Both the position numbers and the translations under genes were made by a program. The notes under the pieces are model-generated. The model made no database searches, was not told the DNA's origin, and was given only the letters and a program-made list of their open reading frames with translations. From Anagrus nilaparvatae (taxonomy: Eukaryota > Arthropoda > Insecta > Hymenoptera > Mymaridae), in the NCBI GenBank assembly GCA_022575985.1, contig JAKSXM010000007.1, positions 52,916,501 through 52,980,500 of the forward strand: a DNA stretch of 64,000 bases, read 5' to 3'. Positions 11,427-21,818 of the stretch are shown piece by piece. The stretch's first letter is position 1. The number at the start of each line of letters is the position of its first letter.

Positions 11427-13054
11427 TTGCTTAACAAACAAATATACTACAAACTTACAGCGAATTCCAACTTACAAGCAAATATGAAAAAGAAAAATTT
11501 TTACGAAGTAGGTGATAAAATCATTTATAGTATCGATGAATTGTGCTCTGGTGCTTGGTTTGAATCAGTCATAATAAATATTTTACATTATGAAAATGAT
11601 GAAGTTATTTATTGCTTAATATCAAACACTAAAAGTTCTGAAGTAATTTATGCCAAAGAGGATCAAATAAGGCCTTGTTCATCAAGTGTTTTATCACTGG
11701 AAAAATTAAAAACTGGTCAAAAAATTATGATTAATCATAATTTTAGTAATTGTTTTGAGATTGGTAATTGGTACGATTTCACAGTTAAAAAAGTTATTTC
11801 TGGCTTAATACCATCGGTTCTTGGAACCATTCATTTAGGAATGTATGATTTTAAATTTTATTTAAAAAATTGTATAAATAAATATGAAAAAGAAAGAAAA
11901 TAAATAGTAAAAATCTATTTTGTTTTAGGAATAATGAACATGATAATTATATCATATTTATTCATAGTAAAATTTATGCCATCGAGCAAACCAATAAATG
12001 TCACATAGGATGCACAAATCCACCTTTATTATTTTCAGACAACATTTGGAATTACTATAAGTGTTCAAAAGAAAGTAATTCTAACAAAAGAAATTATGAT
12101 ATTAAAATTGTTAGTTATTGTTACTACTGATTATATTTTAAAAACAATTATAGTATACTACAGAGTATATTATTTAAAAAAAATTTAGTATATTAATTTA
12201 AATATTATTTTAGAAAATGAAAGAAGAAATTCAAACACCTTTATCTCAATGTAGTTCAATTTCTAATAATCATAGAGGTCCAATACCTGGTGTAAAAGTA
12301 GGATGCTGGTGGCCAACAAGATTTGATGTAATAAAAAATAACATTTTTTTTTTTTAATCATCAATGCATATACTTTTTGATTAATTGACTTTACTCGTTT
12401 AGGTTTCAAATGCAAAAGTCCATAGACCATTAATTGCTGGGATTCATGGGAGACAAGATGATTGCGCTTATTCCATTTTAATTTCAGATGGAAATAATAC
12501 TGACAAAGGAGAAAAAATTATTTATATTGGTTCAGGTGGTTCTGAATATGCAGGTAAAACATCATTAAACTTTTTTCTAAAATTTAACAGAAAATTGAGC
12601 ATAATTTAAAAACTAATGATGTTAAACTAAAACTTAAATTAAAATGTTCTTAAAGGTTGCAAACAAAGCAAAAATCAACAATTAAAACGTCATAACAAAG
12701 CTTTAGCAAAGAATTGCAATGTAAAATTTAATGCAAAAGGTGCTAGTTCACGTAATTGGAAAAATGGTATTCCCATTAGGGTTGTAAGAAATCATAAATC
12801 TTCTGATTATAATAAATATGCTCCAAAAGAAGGATACCGGTAACAAATAAATTAAAAGAATAAAATTTATTTTTCATATTAATTGATTTACATAAAATTA
12901 TAAATTTTCTCATATATCTGTGAAACTATTTAGCTATGATGGAATTTATAAAGTAGTGAAATATTACCCTGAAGAAAATAAAGGTTTTATTGTTTGGAAA
13001 TTTTTATTAATGCGAGATGATCCTACTCCTCCTCCATGGAATTCTAATACTTAA
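11427..13054 (+). CDS. UHRF1-like protein: tandem tudor, partial PHD, SRA; no RING
   Basis: Six exons close in phase: 11427 (or 11484)-11842, 11929-12109, 12214-12327, 12403-12553, 12656-12839 and 12934-13054, giving 388 or 369 residues. Exon 1 matches the UHRF1 tandem tudor domain ([18 protein letters not shown]), continuing in exon 2 ([12 protein letters not shown]). It is followed by the second half of a PHD finger only ([10 protein letters not shown], then W-YY-C), lacking the first zinc ligands. Exons 3-6 encode a full SRA/YDG domain: [56 protein letters not shown]. In UHRF1 the SRA binds hemimethylated CpG and recruits DNMT1. Here the ubiquitin-like, linker and RING domains are missing and translation stops just after the SRA. 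The NKR-finger position reads GCKQSKN, so the arginine that fills the base gap appears changed. ATG 11484 starts at the tudor domain and is preferred. Likely a divergent paralogue. Confidence 0.8.
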
Positions 13055-14290
13055 ATTACTGAAAACAATTGATAAACAAACAAATTTATAATTTTAAATT
13101 GGAAAATCCGTTTATCGTTCAAAAAAAGGTATACAATTTTAGTTTTTTTTACATATACTGATGTACTAGAGTTAATAGTTTTCTATTAAAAGATAATTTA
13201 AATTTTCTATAAAAAGATAAATTAAATACAAAATTATTGGAGCAATATAAACAATTTTTGATTGATAACAAATTTTCAAAATCAATTGAATGAATATTTA
13301 TTGTATTTTAACATTACAAATTTTTTGACTAAAACTGAACTATTTTTATAGATTTAAATGTATCACTGCGCGTGATTTTATTTTTTTAGTTTTTGATCCA
13401 ATTACAACTTTTTGCTCACATAATATAATAATGTGCAAAATGCTTTTAAATAAATTTTAATGAAAAAAAATCTTGTCCAGTTAGTAAAATAAAAATAGAA
13501 AATGATTTTGAAATTGAAAATAATACATTGTCAAATATATTGAATTTAATTTTTTAATGAAAATTATACTTACCATACTATTACCTAAATTATAAATTAT
13601 AAGTGTTGTAATTTTTTTTTTTGTATTTATAAATCTTACATATTATAAAATAGATAATTTTATTTTATATATTGAGGAAAATATTTAATTACTGTTTTTC
13701 CTATGATTTTTTTTTAATTTAATTTTTCCTTTATCCAGGATACCAAAGTTTTTCTGAAAAGTTGATGACAGACTTGGATTCAGCGAGAACTATCAACATA
13801 GTGAAAGTTTAAAATATTTGTTTAGCATAATTTAAATTATAATGCATTTAAAAAATAAAAATAAAAAATTTTGTATAAGAACTCAGTTTTTTTCAAAATA
13901 AGTAAAATTCAAAAAATAGTTCTCTTTGAAAAAGAATGAACCCGATTTAATTATTCCTTTTTTGGAATTCTGTAATTCTTTTACCTATCATTAAATATTC
14001 AGTCTCAATCATTCCAAATTGCTGATACTAAGTGTTACTTTATTACATGACTTAAATTAACTAAAAAAAAGTTAGTCACTCGTTTATCAATTTATTTTAT
14101 TATTTCCTGACAACAAAATCATGATATTAATATCAAATAACCAAGTTAAAAGCCTTAATAGTATTATAACAAAAATAAGTCTTTTCATGTATTAAATCAT
14201 TCAGAAAAGTTTTTTTTTTACATTTAATTGTTTACTTCAATGCATATGTAAATGATATTAAAAAAATAAAGTGCCTTTTAAAGTCATAAA
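13055..14290. other. AT-rich intergenic DNA downstream of UHRF1-like gene
   Basis: No RING-finger exon or other gene was found. A short coding-like patch at 13739-13812 follows a CCAG acceptor-like site and is discussed among the rejected items. The remainder is AT-rich. Confidence 0.5.
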
Positions 14291-14750
14291 AGGGGTTTGG
14301 TTTTATTATTACTAGCAACCGCCAGATTTTGTCAAGTATAAGTTAAAGTGTTACTGATTACGAATTCTAGGATAATTTTATAAAGAAATTGGGGTTTCAC
14401 CCTTAAATTGCAAAAACTACTTCTATAATGGGTGATTTTTTATATATTCGCACTTTAAGTGCCCAGATTTGGCACATAGGGGTTTTATGGTTCACTGATC
14501 ATAAGCTTCGGTGATTTTTTTATGAAAAATTAATTTGTCACCTTTAAATTAGCAAATACTACCCCTAAAAGCGATATTTTTGCTATTTTTGCACTTTAAG
14601 TGAATTTAAAGGTGAAATATTAATTTTACCACAAAAAAAAAATTCTTTATCGCTGAACCAAAAAACCCCTATGTGCCAAATCTGGGCACTCAAATCATGA
14701 ATATATTAAAAATACCAAATCTGGTGGTTTCCAGTAATAATAACCCCCCT
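14291..14750. mobile_element. Foldback element, CCCTTAAATTTG family
   Basis: The left end GGGGTTTGGTTTTATTATTA and the right end (AGTAATAATAACCCCCC at about 14734-14750) are inverted copies. Inside, GCCCAGATTTGGCACATAGG near 14460 is mirrored near 14675-14695. Words CACCCTTAAATT and GGTTCACTGATCA link it to the 6342-7006 and 51150-52330 repeats. It lies just downstream of the glutaredoxin-3 3' end and has no coding capacity. Confidence 0.65.
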
Positions 14751-14878
14751 CTTCCCTCTATTATGACTGGAGTATTTAAAAAATTATTAAAATTCAAAAA
14801 TAATTATTTTATTTTTACTAGGCTAAAAATACAAATTTACTGAATGACAGAATAAAAAAAAAAAGATAACTATCCTCA

Positions 14879-16394
14879 TTACTTTATTTTTGGAATCATT
14901 TCATCTAATTCTCCAGAGCTTAACATTTCTTTAACTATATCTAATCCACCGATTAATTCTCCATTAACATATAACTGAGGGTATGTAGGCCAATTGCTAT
15001 ACTTTTTTAATTCTTCTCTAACTTCGTTATCTTCTAAAATATCAAATGTTTGATAATCAACATTATGTTCATTTAATAAATTTACAATAGCTTTTGAAAA
15101 ACCGCAACGTGGGCCAGATTTTGTTCCTTTCATGAATAACATACATGGCGCTGTATTTATAAGAGTTTGTAATTTTTCTTCGATATTCTTTCCTGTCTTT
15201 TTTGGTAATAAATCATTTAATTCTCCGGACTGACTCATCTCTGAGATTATATCTAAGCCTCCTATCAAGTCCCCGTTTATATATAATTGAGGATAAGTAG
15301 GCCAATTACTATATTTTTTTAAGCCCTCTCTAATATTGTTATCTTGTAAAATATCAAATGTTTCATAAGCTGCATTATGACTTTCCAATAATTGAATTAT
15401 TTGTCTTGAAAAACCACAACGGGGTGTTTCTGGATTTCCTTTCATAAAAAGCATACATGGTGCTTGATTTATAAGTTTTTTAATTCTTTCATTAATTTGA
15501 TTTTCAAATGATTCATGGCTATTTTCATCTAATAAAAATTTTTTTATTTTTTCAGTTAATTCTGATGGATTTACACCATCTACCCTTGCAACATTAGTTT
15601 CTTTCTTAAACAAAATGAGTGTTGGAACAGCAGTAATAAAACATTTTAATGAAATTTCAGGAAAATCTTCAGCAACTAGTTTTCCAAACTTCACATCTTT
15701 ATATTGTTCCAATTTTGACATAGATTCAATTACTTCATTTATTTGGGAACATTGATCAGCCCAAGGAGCGTAAAAATGAATAACCACATTGTCTGATCTA
15801 AAAAAAAAAATATACTAAGTCTCAAAAAAAACCTAGTTTTTCTCTAACAGAAAATACGTTCGTGTGTAACATATCTTATTTGAAAAATTACTGTCCACAA
15901 TTCATGTTTCAAGAACTCCTCGAAAATGACGCTTGAAAAGAGTAATAGCATAGCGAAGACCTCATAAGCCAGTATTATGAAATGGGGCTTCAGCCCTCTC
16001 TTTGGCTATTACTTTTTAAGAATGCCAATTTCGTGGTATTCGTGTAACATGAACAATTGTGGACAACATCTTACAAGCTAGATTCATGTTTCACAAACAA
16101 TTTTCAGAGTGAACTTCAGGTGAAAACAGCTCATATTTTTGGATACTCAATGAACCAACCGGCTCCTTTTTATTCGCAATTACTACACATCTAGTACAAA
16201 TTTAAATTACCTATACAATTTCAATATTTGAAAAATGATTTAACTTTCAAAATAATAAATTTACATTGTTTATACTTAGTCTTATGAAATACAAAATAAG
16301 GGTTTTATTTTAAAATTAGGTTAACAAATAAAAATTTTGCTTACTTTAATAAACTATTAAATGCTTCTTTTGATTGAATATTTTCAACAGTCAT
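14879..16394 (-). CDS. GLRX3: Glutaredoxin-3 (PICOT), monothiol glutaredoxin
   Basis: Two exons: coding 16345-16394 and 14879-15797, with a 547-base intron. They give 322 residues, close to the usual 330-335. ATG at 16394 opens MTVENIQSKEAFNSLLK, matching the family N-terminus. Residues 1-105 are a thioredoxin-like domain in which the CxxC site is degenerate (WADQC, residues 29-33), as is normal for PICOT. Two monothiol glutaredoxin domains follow, with CGFS sites at about 144-147 and 248-251 and the WPTYPQLY and GGLDI glutathione/cluster-binding segments. The family binds bridging [2Fe-2S] clusters through CGFS cysteines and glutathione, passes them to BolA-type partners and cytosolic iron-sulfur assembly, and acts in cytosol and nucleus. 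It is head to head with SMC5; the start codons are 490 bases apart. The intron holds a small palindromic element. Confidence 0.96.
15892..16066. repeat. Short palindromic element in glutaredoxin-3 intron
   Basis: TGTCCACAATTCATGTTTC at the left is mirrored by AACATGAACAATTGTGGACA at the right, and GAGTAATAGC is mirrored by GCTATTACTTTTT internally. This is a roughly 175-base MITE-like hairpin, wholly intronic. Confidence 0.6.
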
Positions 16395-16884
16395 ATTTAT
16401 TTTTTAGTGCTATAATTTTTCAATTAAAATATAATAAATTAAAAAAATTTAATTCTAATAAAACTTTTGTCGTGTGTTTTTCAGAAAACCATACGAAGGT
16501 TATAATGAAAAAAAATAACATGTGGATCACGTGATTCAATTCTAACCTTTACTGAAAACCAAATAAATGTTACGCGCGGTTTTAATATATAATAATGCAA
16601 GTTCAGACATGTTTTTATGTTGTTTGTGATTTGTGATAAAAATCGTAAAATTATTGAAAAATAAATATCAAGTAAGTAATATTTTAAATTTTAAATGGAA
16701 AATATTTTGAATTAAAGTAATTATTGATTAGTATCTATTTAAATGATTAAAAATTAAATAAAAATAAAAGAAATTTTATGTTATTAGTTGTTGATGGTGA
16801 GGGGCACTTAACAAATCAAACTTTTGTTTTTAACGGATTTTTGGACATTTACGCATTGTTACTTTGTAATAAAAATATGTTAAA
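16395..16884. promoter_or_regulatory. Divergent promoter region GLRX3/SMC5
   Basis: Only 490 bases separate the two start codons. A palindromic ATCACGTGAT with a CACGTG E-box core lies at 16528-16533, nearer the glutaredoxin-3 start. A candidate 5' untranslated exon of SMC5 around 16600-16675 is followed by a GTAAGT-like word. Sharing of control elements between the two genes is inference. Confidence 0.5.
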
Positions 16885-19800
16885 ATGGTTGTTAACGATA
16901 AAATCCAAGATGGTATAATTACCAAAATTTATTTAAAAAATTTTGTGTAAGTTATTAACTGTACTTAATGTATTTATAAAAATAACAATATGTCAATGGA
17001 ATTTTATTTTTTTAGAACATACAACGAAGTCGTTGTAAAGCCTGGTAAAAATTTAAATTTTATAATTGGACCTAATGGTACAGGTAAATCAACAATAGTA
17101 AGTGCTATTGTCTTAGGACTTGGTGGAAGAACAAGTGTCATTGGTAGAGCTAAGCATGTTGGAGAATTTGTTAAAGCAGGAAAAGAATCTGCCCTTATTG
17201 AAATTGAACTTCAACATGGTAATAATTATAAAACAGTACAAAGAGAATTTAATACTAAAAATGAATCAACTTGGAAAATTGATGGACAAAATGCTAATTC
17301 AAAAAAAGTTATTGAATTAATGAAAAAACTTAATATTCAGGTTCTTTTATTAGATATTTTTTTTAAATTAACTCTCACAACTTGTATATTAAAGATGACA
17401 ATTTTTTAATAGGTTGATAATTTGTGTCAATTTTTACCTCAAGATAAAGTTGTTGAATTTTCAAATTTAACACCTCAAGAATTACTAATAGAAACAGAAC
17501 GTTCAATCGAACCTGAACTATTAGAAAATCATATGCAATTAAAAGATTTACGACAAAAACAAGTTGCTTTACAATCAGATTTAGAAACAAAAAATGCTCT
17601 TTTAATTAAAGATCGTCAACAACATGATCATTTAAAAGAGTCAGTAGGACATATTCATGAACAAAAAAGGATTAAAAAAAAATTGGCGCAATTAAAACAA
17701 AAAAGAGCATGGGTTCTATTCCAAAGTCGAAAGGAGGAATTTGAAAAGGTTAGCCTATTTCTTTCTGAAATATCCTTTATTTTAATTTTTTTTTTTTTTA
17801 GGCAAAAGTAGGAAAAGATAATGCTGAAAAGAAAAAGAAACTTTTAGAAAAAAAGTTGAAACCAATAAAAGAAAAGATGGATGAATTAAAACGAACGATT
17901 AAAAATTTAGATAATGCAGTGAAAATTAACGTAAGTAAAATATTTTTATTTTTACAAATATTTTATGCTTGATTTTTTGAACAGAATGATGTTTTGAGAA
18001 AAAAAACAAAAGAAGTAGAAGACTTGATTGAAAAAATAGAAAAAGCAGATCGAAGAGTTAATGAAATAGAATTAACATGTGAAGAAAAAATAAAAGAAGA
18101 GCAAAAAAGAGATGAAAAAATTAATAGAATTCAAGAACAAAAAAATAAGCTTGAAAATGATTTAGAGAATTTAATAAGCGAAATTGGATCAAGTAATGCA
18201 TTATTATTATTAGTTAAAATTATATTAAAAAATTTTTTTTTTTTTTATTTCAGTTGAGCAAAATGATAAAAAATTGCTAGAAAGTACTCCGGAATTAGAC
18301 ACTTACAAAAGAGAATCAGCGGGATTACGAACCAAGTTAAATTCTTTTAATCAATATATTTATGAAATAAACATGAATATAAGAGGTAATAAATAATAAT
18401 TTATTATGAAAGTAAATATTTAAATTAAAATTACATGACAATTTTAGTTGAAGAAAAAAATTTTGAAGAAGGAAATAATATTAGTGACAAAAGACTTGAA
18501 ATGTTAAAAAGAAATGGAAGAGATGCATATGAAGGAGTTTTATGGTTACGCCAAAATAAGCATTTATTTTCTTCTGTCATACATGAGCCAATGCTAATGA
18601 ATATAAACATTAAAGATCCAAAATATTCAAAGTATTTTGAGTCGTTGCTTCCAAATAGAGATTTGATTGCATTTGTATGTGAAGATAAAAAGGATATGAA
18701 CCTATTAATCAGTCATTTGAGAGATCAAATGAATTTAAGAGTTAACGCTGTACATTCTGACCCAGCAAAGGATGTTAATATGAATCCACGAACTCCATTG
18801 CAAGATATTAAAAAATATGGCTTTGAGCATTATTTAATATCACTCATTGAAGCACCTCCTACTATCTTAAAATATTTAGTAGCCATGTACAGAATTAATG
18901 ATATACCCATAGGAAGCGATAAAGTACAATCAAATTTGGATTATTTGCCAAAAAATTTAACAAGATACTTTAGCGGTACATTACAATATTTTTAAAACTT
19001 GAAGAGTATAAATAATTTGAAATTTCGTATTTTTTCTTGACAGGTAATAACTCATACTCTGTTAGTTATTCAAGATACACGGGTGAAAAAAGTATTAGAC
19101 AAGCTTCAGTTGGTGCTAACGGAACATTATCCATCACTATCGATACTGCCAAGTTAAGGAAAATTCAAGATAAGTAAGTATCATTTTATTTATATCCAAC
19201 AGTCAATTTTTTTTTTTTTTTAAGCCCATGAAGATTTTTTTTTTAAAGTTACTTTTATGCACTAAAAGGTTCAAGTTTAACACAGTCTTTAAATAAAATT
19301 ATGTATGAAATTTATAATATAAATGTATATTTTATCAAATGAGATCACAGTCCTTGCTAGGCACCTTGGGCCCTTTAAACATTCACATTTGCTATATTAT
19401 AACGTTGTATCACTTGTTTTATAAATAACTATTAAAATCAAAATATTTGCCCACATTTGATGATGGTTTATTCCCACTTTATACAGTGCCCAGTGTGGCC
19501 ATAACTGGAAAATTTAAAAAATAGTTTGAAAAGTCAGGGAGTTTTAAAATTTCAGTTCCGTAGCCACCAAGTGTGCCTGGTTCTTGCTCAAGTCAATTAC
19601 ACTTAATTTGCTTCTGTTTGTTTTTGTAAGAAAAATTGAAATTTTATTAATAAGAACACTATTATTGCTTCCCATGTTTATTAGTTAAAAGTTTATTAAA
19701 CTATTTTAAATATAAACTTACCCATTTTTTAAGTTTAAAAACTATGTACGACGTTAAACAAAAACACCAAGATAATATTGATTTGTGTCAAACACAATTA

Positions 19801-21287
19801 TCTGAAGTTAATAAGAAGATAGAAACCTTAAAAGGATTTAGAAACCAACTTTCAAAAAATGTTAGTCAATTAAGAGAAGTTAAATTAAAAATAGATCGTC
19901 ATGATTCAGATATCAAATGCTTACAAAGAGAAAGAATGCCTGTCGAAAATATTAAAAGACAATACAGAGCAGAATTACAGGTATATTTTTATTTATTAAT
20001 ATCTCATAATTTAAAATAATTTAATACATATTACTTAATATTATATTAATATTTTCCCATCAGATGGCAATTAAAAATCAGATAAATTATTTTAAGAGTT
20101 ATAATAAAATCCTAGAACAATATTATAAATCAGTTATTGACAATGAAGAAGCAAAATTAAAAGTTAAACTTTTAAAAAAAACAGAAGCAATGAAAGATAA
20201 TGAATCAAGAGAACTACAAAATGAATACGATGTAGCCGACCAAGAATTGAGGCAACTAATTAATGAATTAGAACCTCTACGTATTGAAACTAAGAGATTA
20301 TATCAGGATGCTTTAAAATCAACAAATGGACGTAAAATAGAAGATCCTGAAAACGAGTCTTTAAGAGCAGAATTTGCTAAACTTCCTGCTTCTGCTGAAG
20401 AGTTATTTGAAGAAATTCAAACAACTAGAGGCAAAATTTTTTGTTTAAATAATAACGCAGATAGTGAAAAGGTTATTTTATTTTTATGATTTATTTTTAA
20501 TTTTAAAATGTTGAAAAAATCTAACGAAAAACATATTTTTAAAAAATTTTTTATGCACAGACGCTGGAAGATTATAATAGAATAAAGAAAAAAATAGACA
20601 GCTTATCAGAGTTAATAAATCAAATAGATACTGAATTATCATCAGTTGTACAAAAAATTGAAAATGTTAATAGAGAATGGTTACCTAAAATTAATGACTT
20701 TGTTGCCCGCATAAATAATAATTTTAGCAGTTATTTTTGTCATATGAAATGTGCCGGTGAAGTAACCTTAATATATGGTGATAAAATGATGGACTTTGAA
20801 AAGTATGGGCTATTAATTAAAGTAAAATTTAGAGATTCAGATCCGTTACAAGCATTAACTCGGTTTCGTCAAAGCGGGGGTGAACGTGCTGTTTCAACGG
20901 CTGTATATATGATAGCCTTACAAGATTTAACTAGAGTACCTTTTCGCTGCGTTGATGAAATAAATCAAGTAAATTATTTTTAATGTAGTAATTAATTAAA
21001 TAAGTTATAACTAAAGAATTTTGTTAATTTTTTTTATTTATTCTGTTTAGGGTATGGATTCAGATAACGAACGTAAAGTATTTAATTTGATTGTTAACAT
21101 AACTAGTAAAACTAGCAGCTCTCAGTACTTTTTATTAACTCCAAAGCTTTTACCAGGATTAGAATATAACGATTCAGTTACCGTTTTAACAATATTTAAT
21201 GGAATTTATATGGTTCCTTCAACAGATTATAATGTTATTGATAATATAGATAAAGATATTCAAGTTCTAAGACGCCGAAGATCTTGA
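16885..21287 (+). CDS. SMC5: SMC5, structural maintenance of chromosomes protein 5
   Basis: Twelve exons: 16885-16946, 17016-17340, 17413-17748, 17802-17930, 17985-18192, 18254-18385, 18448-18975, 19044-19173, 19734-19980, 20064-20471, 20561-20968 and 21051-21287. All phases close (3150 bases, 1049 residues; the vertebrate protein is about 1100). The N-terminal ATPase half has Walker A GPNGTGKST (residues 39-47) and the Q-loop region VDNLCQFLPQDKVVEF. Two long coiled-coil arms (for example exons 3-5 and 9-10) flank a hinge in exons 7-8. The C-terminal half has the signature SGGERAVS (about 940-947), Walker B ending VDEINQGMD (about 966-974), and YFLLTPKLLPGLEY, typical of SMC5. With SMC6 and NSE subunits it forms the complex that resolves recombination intermediates and stabilises stalled forks. 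Donors of exons 2 and 10 are GTTCTT and GTTATT, weaker than average. Intron 8 (560 bases) is the longest. Confidence 0.97.
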
Positions 21288-21818
21288 AAATAATTAAAAA
21301 TTTATGTATACTAATGTTTAACTTTTATATTATCTAATTTATATTCAGTATTATTAATTAGATCTTTAAAAAAAACTGTAATTTTAGTTTTTTATATTAA
21401 AATAAATATTTTTTCATATTAATTGCTTTTAATTTTTTTTTTTCAATTAAAATAAAAATAATAATTTTGAAAAGTGCGTATAGTTATAGGTGTAATTAAT
21501 AAACAAAATTTTGTATATTACTAACTTTATAAATTTTTATTTAAAATTTTCACAGTATATACATAGGACACAATATAAACGCTCAAAAAAAGTTTTAGAC
21601 AATAGAAAATTTTTTAGTCTTATAATAATATTCCAGATAAATAATATACACTAAACAATATTTATTTATATTAAAATTAAACGAATTATTTGTACAGTTA
21701 TTTTTATTTTATTATATGCATCGCTTATTAAATAATTTATACAATTTTTTTTTTTTTTTTTGCTAACAAGCTATACTTAAATGAAAAATTTTTTTAATTT
21801 ACTTTTTAAAAAGTTTTT
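21288..21818. other. Convergent 3' flanks of SMC5 and CABIN1
   Basis: AT-rich spacer where two transcripts converge. AATAAA at about 21400 fits SMC5 polyadenylation. Several TTTATT-type words near 21660-21735 could serve CABIN1 on the other strand. Nothing else seen. Confidence 0.5.

Noticed and set aside
13739..13812. Possible last exon (YQSFSEKLMTDLDSARTIN) after a CCAG acceptor
   Set aside because: It does not match a UHRF1 RING or C-terminus, the upstream gene already has a stop, and no donor of suitable phase joins it.
16528..16533. CACGTG as proof of shared regulation
   Set aside because: A single hexamer cannot establish regulation. It is kept only as a descriptive note.
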